Assembly: GCA_028701555.1 (NCBI GenBank)
Contig: JAQVQN010000095.1
Coordinates: 1 to 7,945, forward strand
Direction: 5' to 3'
From: Kiritimatiellia bacterium
GTDB taxonomy: Bacteria; Verrucomicrobiota; Kiritimatiellia; RFP12; UBA1067
Length of the DNA stretch: 7,945 nucleotides
Positions 1 through 4,345 of the stretch are shown piece after piece. The position numbers and the translations under genes are program-made. The notes under the pieces were generated by a model, which saw only the letters and a program-made list of their open reading frames with translations, was not told the DNA's origin and did no database searches. The number at the start of each line of letters is the position of its first letter. Position 1 is the first letter of the stretch.

Positions 1-495
1 GTGCGGGGTGCCGCTGCCGCCGATAACGAAGATGCCCGGCACATGCGAATGGCCGACGAAAAGCAGTTGTTCTGCGGTAGCTTGCCACGACGGCAGCGCC
101 TCGGATGGCTCGATGATGTAACGGAAAGCTGGCGGGTCAGAGAAATCGCCGTGGGCGCATTTGAAATCCGGCTCGTCATGGGTCAGTGGCAGCGCGCTAA
201 GCCATTGCAGCGCGGCTGGAGCGAGTTTATCCCGGTTTTGCGAAACAGCGTCCGCAGCTAGACCGGAAAAAGATTCCGTGGCCATGCGGCGGCAGATAGC
301 TGCGTCGTGGTTGCCCTGTAGCGTGACGTCGACCAACTGATAGACCGATTCCAGCACTTCCACAGAGTCAGGGCCATAGCCCAAGATATCGCCCAGGCAG
401 ATGATTTTGTCGGTGCGCAAGTCGGCGATGTCGGTTAAGACATTGCGCCAAGCCGCCATATTGGCATGAATATCAGATACGATAGCGTATCGCAT
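1..495 (-). CDS. Calcineurin-like metallophosphoesterase, 3' end cut by window edge
   Basis: The minus-strand frame opens with ATG at 495-493 and stays open for 165 codons to base 1, so the C-terminus is missing. It begins MRYAIVSDIHANMAAW. The family's metal-binding motifs appear in order: D8-x-H10 (SDIHAN), GD36ILGYGP, GN62H63DA, H115 in CAHGDF, and GH149SH151VPG. These give a two-metal phosphoesterase of the calcineurin-like superfamily, Metallophos_2 type (YfcE-like); the GDILGYGP form is common in uncharacterised bacterial members. Known activities in the superfamily include phosphodiesterase and nucleotide phosphatase, but the substrate cannot be read from this sequence. No signal peptide is seen, so it is probably cytoplasmic. 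An AGGA at 508-505 lies about 9 bases before the ATG and supports this start. It lies 86 bp downstream of the acyltransferase on the same strand, so co-transcription is possible but not shown. Confidence 0.93.
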   Translation of the reverse strand, partial: MRYAIVSDIHANMAAWRNVLTDIADLRTDKIICLGDILGYGPDSVEVLESVYQLVDVTLQGNHDAAICRRMATESFSGLAADAVSQNRDKLAPAALQWLSALPLTHDEPDFKCAHGDFSDPPAFRYIIEPSEALPSWQATAEQLLFVGHSHVPGIFVIGGSGTPH

Positions 496-556
496 AATAA
501 CTATTCCTGCAATTTATGGAAAAGCCACTTGCAAGACTCCGTTTTTTGCAAGCGCA

Positions 557-598
557 GGGTTCAGGGCTGCGGAGGAAGGGTTCAGGGTTCAGGAGCGG
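557..598. repeat. GG-led heptad repeat array over the acyltransferase stop codon
   Basis: On the plus strand, in strict 7-base register from 557: GGGTTCA, GGGCTGC, GGAGGAA, GGGTTCA, GGGTTCA, GGAGCGG. Three units (557-563, 578-584, 585-591) are identical; the others keep the leading GG. Read on the minus strand the perfect unit is TGAACCC, and the acyltransferase TGA stop (584-582) is supplied by one unit. This resembles the short tandem heptad repeats known from intergenic regions of various bacteria. The three identical units and their spacing are seen directly; calling the degenerate units part of the array is inference. Confidence 0.6.
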
Positions 599-1412
599 CG
601 GCTACCGGGAGGCCCCAGTCTTTAATTTTGTTCTCAATGAAAGCGACGCTCTGCTCGTGCATTTTTTTAGCGCCTAGCTCGGGCATAAGCATTGGGCCAC
701 AGGCGAATAAAATCGGTTTCTTAGGGTCTACTATTCCGAAATCCTTGATCAGCTTGCCGGTCTTGAGAAAATCGGTGCGGACGGCCAACGGCACCAGCGG
801 CACCTTGGCCCTTTCAGCCAGTTTGGCGCCCAAGGTGTTGAAACGTTTGGCCTCGAAAACCGACTGGCGCGTTCCCTGCGGGAACAACAGCACCGAACTG
901 TTGTCGGCTAGACGCTTGGCACCCTGTTCCAAGACAGTTACCAGATCGGCGCGGGCGTTCTTACGGGTCACCGCGATCGAGCCGACAGCGCGCGATGCCG
1001 CGCCGACTAGCGGAATGTCCTCAAGGCTTTGCTTTAGGATAATGGCAAGTTTACCGAAGGCGTTCAGGGCTGTGGGGTATACCATGGTCTCCAGTGTGCT
1101 CATGTGGTTCGAAACGTAAACGACCGGCCCATCATACGAGCCGCGCTGCTCAAAGCCTTCAAAAGTTACGGTCGCTCCCAGGCGCTCGGCGAAACGGATC
1201 GAGGCGGAGCATATTTCAGACCATTTGTCATAATCGAAACGCCCGAGCAGGTGGTTCCATGCACAGCGCGCGACTATGCGTATGATCGTGAAAGCGTACA
1301 AGAAGGAGTTGATGGCGCTGACGCGGGCTGGCGTGGAGCGACGATCCGCGGGAGGCGTGGTGTATGAGCCGGTTGTGCGCAAAAAAACCTGAAACTGCTG
1401 GTAGTCCTTCAT
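582..1412 (-). CDS. PlsC-like lysophospholipid acyltransferase (1-acylglycerol-3-phosphate acyltransferase family)
   Basis: 276 residues. The family transfers an acyl chain to a lysophospholipid or related acceptor at the inner membrane. Motif I is NHMSTLE (102-108) with catalytic H103, but the usual HX4D aspartate is glutamate (E108). Motif II is probably GSIAVTR (144-150). Motif III is FPQGTRQ (177-183), where the family normally has FPEGTR. Motif IV is the VPLVPLAV stretch (204-211). A hydrophobic segment around 34-50 could be a membrane anchor or amphipathic helix. The first 30 or so residues look unconserved. The start at 1412 is chosen because no better ATG or GTG lies between it and the conserved region, although no Shine-Dalgarno precedes it. 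The last residues (AAAPEP) and the stop fall in a heptad repeat. The motifs make the family secure; the exact acceptor is unknown, so 1-acyl-sn-glycerol-3-phosphate is only the default guess. Confidence 0.9.
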   Translation of the reverse strand: MKDYQQFQVFLRTTGSYTTPPADRRSTPARVSAINSFLYAFTIIRIVARCAWNHLLGRFDYDKWSEICSASIRFAERLGATVTFEGFEQRGSYDGPVVYVSNHMSTLETMVYPTALNAFGKLAIILKQSLEDIPLVGAASRAVGSIAVTRKNARADLVTVLEQGAKRLADNSSVLLFPQGTRQSVFEAKRFNTLGAKLAERAKVPLVPLAVRTDFLKTGKLIKDFGIVDPKKPILFACGPMLMPELGAKKMHEQSVAFIENKIKDWGLPVAAAPEP

Positions 1413-1530
1413 AGTGGTGCGATTATACCAAAACGTTGCGGTTTGTGGCGGCAGAAATTTTTTTCAATGATGTATGTTTTTCCGGCGCGGTTTCCGCTAA
1501 AATATTGCCCATTTAAATCATTGAGGTTTT
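1413..1530. promoter_or_regulatory. Divergent intergenic promoter region between the acyltransferase gene and purC
   Basis: This 118-bp region separates two start codons pointing away from each other, so it should hold both promoters. Toward the acyltransferase there is a perfect TATAAT at 1427-1422. Toward purC there is TAAAAT at 1498-1503 and an SD-like TGAGG at 1522-1526, 4 bases before the purC ATG. No good -35 hexamer is obvious for either promoter, which suggests activator dependence or a relaxed -35. No purine operator or riboswitch fold was recognised. Confidence 0.5.
1422..1427 (-). promoter_or_regulatory. Consensus -10 hexamer for the acyltransferase gene, very close to its ATG
   Basis: The minus strand reads TATAAT here, a full match to the sigma-70 -10 consensus. 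Only 9 bases separate it from the ATG at 1412. A start site about 7 bases downstream of the hexamer would give an mRNA with almost no leader. Nothing resembling a Shine-Dalgarno lies between the two. The hexamer is seen; its use as a promoter is inferred. Confidence 0.45.
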
Positions 1531-2436
1531 ATGCTCTACGATAAAAATCATGCTTTGATTGAGAGTTCAGTGCCGGGTTTGCCTGCGCCCAAAAGAGGCA
1601 AAGTTCGTGACGTTTATGATCTTGGCGAGCAGATATTGCTGGTGGCGACCGACCGGATCAGCGCGTTCGACGTCGTTATGCCCAACGGCATACCGGACAA
1701 GGGAAGGGTTCTGAACAGCCTGAGCGTTTTCTGGTTCAGCCTGCTGGAGGGGCTGCCGAATCATCTGATCACCGCTGATGTTGACGAGTACCCCGCAGTT
1801 CTGCTGCCGGTCAAGGATGACCTGCGCGGACGCTCAATGCTGGTCAAGAAAGTCTCGATCATCCCGTTCGAATGCATTGTGCGCGGCTATCTAACCGGAT
1901 CGGGCTGGAAGGAATACCAGAAGCAGGGCACGGTCAACGGAATGCAATTGCGCGCGGGTTACGAAAACGCATCTAAGCTGGATAAAGCCTTGTTCACGCC
2001 CAGCACCAAGGCGGAACAGGGCGAGCATGACTTGCCGGTGACCGCCGAAGAGCTGGTTCGGGCACTCGGCGATGAAAAAGCGCGCAGACTGTCCGAGCTT
2101 TCGGTATTGTGCTACAAGAAGGCTGCTGATTACGCGGCAGAACATGGGATCATAATCGCGGACACCAAGTTTGAATTCGGCGAGGACAGCCAGGGCTCGC
2201 TGGTGCTGGCCGACGAGGTCTTGACACCGGATTCCAGCCGTTTCTGGCCGCATGAGAGTTATGCCGTAGGAGCCAATCCGCCAAGCCTGGATAAGCAGTA
2301 TGTGCGCGACTGGCTGGATAGCGTAGGGTTCAATCACCAGCCGCCAGCGCCAGTTTTGCCGGACGAGGTGGTGGCGAAGACCAGAGAAAAATACGTCGAG
2401 GCCTACGAGAAACTGACCAAACAACGTTTTGTGTGA
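1531..2436 (+). CDS. purC: Phosphoribosylaminoimidazole-succinocarboxamide synthase (SAICAR synthetase)
   Basis: 301 residues. PurC catalyses the ATP-dependent joining of CAIR and L-aspartate to make SAICAR in de novo purine biosynthesis, in the cytoplasm. The sequence shows the nucleotide-binding N-terminus KRGKVRDVYDL (21-31), the family signature VATDRISAFDVVMP (38-51), the substrate-binding block IPFECIVRGYLTGSGW (111-126), FTPSTKAEQGEHD (155-167), and the C-terminal DTKFEFG (211-217) with LADEVLTPDSSRFWP (226-240). Its length fits the longer, yeast Ade1-like bacterial form rather than the roughly 240-residue form. An SD-like TGAGG at 1522-1526 precedes the ATG at a somewhat short spacing. 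All signature residues are intact and the gene looks functional. The nifA-like gene follows after 20 bp on the same strand, so the two may share a transcript, an unusual pairing with no evident functional link. Confidence 0.98.
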   Translation: MLYDKNHALIESSVPGLPAPKRGKVRDVYDLGEQILLVATDRISAFDVVMPNGIPDKGRVLNSLSVFWFSLLEGLPNHLITADVDEYPAVLLPVKDDLRGRSMLVKKVSIIPFECIVRGYLTGSGWKEYQKQGTVNGMQLRAGYENASKLDKALFTPSTKAEQGEHDLPVTAEELVRALGDEKARRLSELSVLCYKKAADYAAEHGIIIADTKFEFGEDSQGSLVLADEVLTPDSSRFWPHESYAVGANPPSLDKQYVRDWLDSVGFNHQPPAPVLPDEVVAKTREKYVEAYEKLTKQRFV

Positions 2437-2438
2437 TT

Positions 2439-2446
2439 AAAGGGAG
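2439..2446 (+). promoter_or_regulatory. Ribosome binding site of the nifA-like gene
   Basis: AAAGGGAG lies in the 20-bp gap between the purC stop (2434-2436) and the ATG at 2457, about 10 bases before that ATG. There is no room for an independent promoter in the gap, so transcription comes from purC or from a promoter inside purC. Confidence 0.65.
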
Positions 2447-2456
2447 AGTATAGAAA

Positions 2457-3998
2457 ATGAGCCAGAACCGGCAAGCGCAGGAACTTCGGTTGCTGCAAAG
2501 CATTAGTACGATTGTTGATCAGAGTATCGACATGCGTGCTACGGTGCACCCGATTCTGGAGGCGCTGGCGGAGTGTCTGGATTTTCGCATTGCCACGATC
2601 ACTTTGTTGCGTAAAGGCGGGGATGACATTCTGATTGAAGCCGCGCATGGACTTTCGCGTGCGCAGGCTGAGCTAGGGCATTACAAGCTGGGCGAGGGCG
2701 TTACCGGAAAAGTGATCCTTTCCGGCGAGCCGATGATAATCCCCAAAACCAGTGAGTCGCCGATTTTCTTGAACCGCACGCGACAGGGCAAAAGTTCGGA
2801 CACGGCTTTCATCTGTGTGCCAATCAAGGAGAAACAAGAGGTGGTGGGCGCTTTGAGCGTTTACCGTCCTTCCGCCCCGGATGAACAGCTACAGGAGGAC
2901 ACCGCGATTCTAGGCATTGTGGCCTCGATGCTGGCGCGCGCCGCTTTGCTGCGCCGCGATGTACTGGAAGAGCAGGAGACGCTCAAAGAAGAGAACCGCC
3001 AACTGCGGGCTGAGCTGACTAGGCGTTACCATCCTGGAAATATCGTGGGCAACTCGCATGAGATGCAGATTGTCTACGACCAGATCTATCAAGTGGCCAA
3101 GAGCCAGGCCACGGTCTTGATTCACGGAGAGACCGGGACCGGCAAAGAGCTGGTCGCGCACGCTATCCACTATGCCAGCACCCGCTCGGAAGACCCGTTC
3201 GTGCGTGTCCACTGTGCCGCGCTGCCGGAAAGCCTGATTGAAAGCGAGCTTTTCGGGCATGTGAAGGGCGCGTTCACCGGGGCTGTGACTGACCGCAAGG
3301 GCCGGTTTGAGTTGGCGGATGGCGGCACAATCTTTCTGGATGAGATCGGCGAGATACCGCTCTCGATTCAGGCTAAGCTTTTGCGTGTCTTGCAGGAGCG
3401 CGAGTTCGAGCGGGTCGGCGGCATCAAGACCGTGAAGGTGAATGTGCGGATCATAGCCGCAACACACCGCGATCTGCCCAAAATGGTCGAGCAAAGGCAG
3501 TTCCGCGAGGATCTGTATTACCGCCTGAGCGTTTTTCCCATTTTTGTGCCGCCTTTGGTCAAACGTAAGGCTGACATAATTCTTTTGGCCGATTATTTCA
3601 TGGCCAAATATGCTGAAGAGAACGGCAAGAAGGTCACAAAACTCTCAAACGAGGCGGTTGACATGCTGATGCGCTACGCCTGGCCCGGGAATGTGCGCGA
3701 ACTGGAAAATTGCATCGAGAGGGCAGTGCTGCTCTCAGAAGGCGGGGTGATCGGGCGCGATGTTATGCCGTCTTCAATACAGGTCGAGGCCGGGCCGCAA
3801 ACAAGCGAAATGCCCGCGCGCTCATTTCTGGTCGAAGGGGCTTCTTTGAGCGATATGGTCGACGGCTACGAGAAGACGATCATCCATGAGGCGCTGGATC
3901 AGAACCAAGGGAATATTGCAGCAGCCGCACGGTTCCTGCGCTCGACACCGCGCATAGTGGGCTACAAGGCCAAACAATATGGCCTAGCCGGCAACTGA
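2457..3998 (+). CDS. nifA: NifA-type sigma-54-dependent transcriptional activator (GAF / AAA+ / Fis-type HTH)
   Basis: 513 residues. These activators bind enhancer sites upstream of sigma-54 promoters and use ATP hydrolysis to open the polymerase complex; NifA proper controls nitrogen fixation genes. Domains in order: an N-terminal GAF sensor (about 20-165, including the VTGKVILSGEPMIIP stretch typical of NifA), a charged coiled linker (about 168-190), and an AAA+ domain. The AAA+ domain has Walker A GETGTGKE (224-231), the sigma-54 contact loop GAFTGA (271-276), Walker B GTIFLDE (290-296), FREDLYYRL (349-357) and WPGNVREL (409-416). A Fis-type helix-turn-helix ends the protein (about 478-510); its STPRIVGY resembles the NifA TPRQVxY recognition helix. 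The linker after the AAA+ domain has no cysteines, so the CX4C redox motif of rhizobial NifA is absent. No nif structural gene is in view, so regulation of another sigma-54 regulon is possible. Confidence 0.85.
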   Translation: MSQNRQAQELRLLQSISTIVDQSIDMRATVHPILEALAECLDFRIATITLLRKGGDDILIEAAHGLSRAQAELGHYKLGEGVTGKVILSGEPMIIPKTSESPIFLNRTRQGKSSDTAFICVPIKEKQEVVGALSVYRPSAPDEQLQEDTAILGIVASMLARAALLRRDVLEEQETLKEENRQLRAELTRRYHPGNIVGNSHEMQIVYDQIYQVAKSQATVLIHGETGTGKELVAHAIHYASTRSEDPFVRVHCAALPESLIESELFGHVKGAFTGAVTDRKGRFELADGGTIFLDEIGEIPLSIQAKLLRVLQEREFERVGGIKTVKVNVRIIAATHRDLPKMVEQRQFREDLYYRLSVFPIFVPPLVKRKADIILLADYFMAKYAEENGKKVTKLSNEAVDMLMRYAWPGNVRELENCIERAVLLSEGGVIGRDVMPSSIQVEAGPQTSEMPARSFLVEGASLSDMVDGYEKTIIHEALDQNQGNIAAAARFLRSTPRIVGYKAKQYGLAGN

Positions 3999-4027
3999 AG
4001 CTGATCCAGCGCGGAACGAGACCAGGT

Positions 4028-4189
4028 TCAGTCTTGCGGGGAGAACTGGTCTTTTCCTACTCCGCACTCGGGGCAGCACCAATCGTCAGGCAGGGCTTCG
4101 AAGGCTGTGCCCGGCGCGATTCCGTTGGACGGATCACCCTCTTCGGGGTCATAGACATAACCGCATACATCGCAAACGTATTTCTTCAT
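4028..4189 (-). CDS. Rubredoxin, small one-iron electron carrier
   Basis: A 53-residue minus-strand gene starting MKKYVCDVCGYVYDPEEGDP and ending with TGA at 4030-4028. Rubredoxins carry single electrons through one iron bound by four cysteines. Here the ligands are C6 and C9 (CDVC) and C39 and C42 (CPEC), with the family's GYVYDPEEGD loop, the P-G-T-F-E segment (26-31), LPDDW (33-37) and a full-length C-terminus. The extra C38 beside the second pair is not a ligand in the usual pattern; a CC pair here is known in some rubredoxins. An AAAGG on the minus strand (4200-4196) lies about 6 bases before the ATG and supports this start. It converges on the nifA-like gene with 29 bp between the stops. 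Rubredoxin fits anaerobic or oxygen-protective electron transfer, for example to rubrerythrin or a superoxide reductase, but no partner is in the window. Confidence 0.96.
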   Translation of the reverse strand: MKKYVCDVCGYVYDPEEGDPSNGIAPGTAFEALPDDWCCPECGVGKDQFSPQD

Positions 4190-4232
4190 AACTTACCTTT
4201 CCGAGCTACACAAATCAGTGTTACGGGAAGAT

Positions 4233-4285
4233 TAAAACAAAACGGATGCGGCTTGGCAAGCCAGCCCTTTCCGGATGCGATCCGG
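4233..4285 (-). terminator. Candidate rho-independent terminator of the cupin-recD2 transcript
   Basis: On the minus strand the region carries a 6-bp hairpin with a 3-base loop (4285-4271, CCGGAT..ATCCGG). A 5-bp hairpin GGCTT..AAGCC follows (4262-4250), and then GCATCCG runs directly into TTTTGTTTT (4242-4234). CGGAT at 4284-4280 can also pair with the last ATCCG, making an outer stem that ends exactly at the T-rich run. The element starts about 60 bases after the recD2 stop. Competing folds are possible, so the exact structure is uncertain. Confidence 0.4.
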
Positions 4286-4308
4286 TTTAGTTGAAACTGA
4301 AGTACTCC

Positions 4309-4329
4309 GAATTGTGAATAGTGAGTTAT
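4309..4329. repeat. Degenerate heptad array downstream of recD2
   Basis: On the plus strand three 7-base units follow one another: GAATTGT, GAATAGT, GAGTTAT. On the minus strand this reads ATAACTC, ACTATTC, ACAATTC, beginning 16 bases after the recD2 stop. Each unit begins GA and ends in T. Only three imperfect copies are present, so chance cannot be excluded. Confidence 0.35.
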
Positions 4330-4345
4330 GCTTTTTTAATAGGCC

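Larger units (their letters stand above)
4190..4345. other. Intergenic region between recD2 end and rubredoxin start
   Basis: This 156-bp region should hold the terminator of the cupin-recD2 pair and the rubredoxin promoter, both on the minus strand. It contains a cluster of inverted repeats (4243-4285) followed on the minus strand by T-rich sequence, and a degenerate heptad array (4309-4329). No clear -35/-10 pair for rubredoxin and no convincing sigma-54 GG-N10-GC element were found. No open frame here looks coding. Confidence 0.6.

Noticed and set aside
528..552. CTTGCAA and TTGCAAG pair with an 11-base spacer, a possible terminator
   Set aside because: The T-run lies inside the loop, not after the stem, and the genes here run on the minus strand, where no T-run follows. 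The 8-bp CTTGCAAG is a self-complementary word that may occur by chance.
466..1119. Long plus-strand open frame (217 codons) opposite the acyltransferase and phosphoesterase
   Set aside because: It lies antisense to two genes with clear family motifs, its translation is low-complexity and serine/arginine-rich, and no ribosome binding site precedes it.
2910..3494. Minus-strand open frame (194 codons) within the nifA-like gene
   Set aside because: It is antisense to the AAA+ domain with intact Walker and GAFTGA motifs, and shows no recognisable protein features.
3994..4032. ACTGAA / TTCAGT symmetric arms containing both stop codons of nifA and rubredoxin, a possible bidirectional terminator
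   Set aside because: Only six pairs, a long unpaired loop and no T-run on either side; too weak to call.
4250..4268. Sigma-54 promoter (GG-N10-GC) for rubredoxin, expected because of the neighbouring NifA
   Set aside because: The nearest minus-strand candidate has GG and GC separated by 11 bases, not 10, and the flanking bases match poorly.
4034..4294. Plus-strand open frame of 86 codons after nifA
   Set aside because: It is mostly antisense to the rubredoxin gene, which has all four cysteine ligands and a good ribosome binding site.
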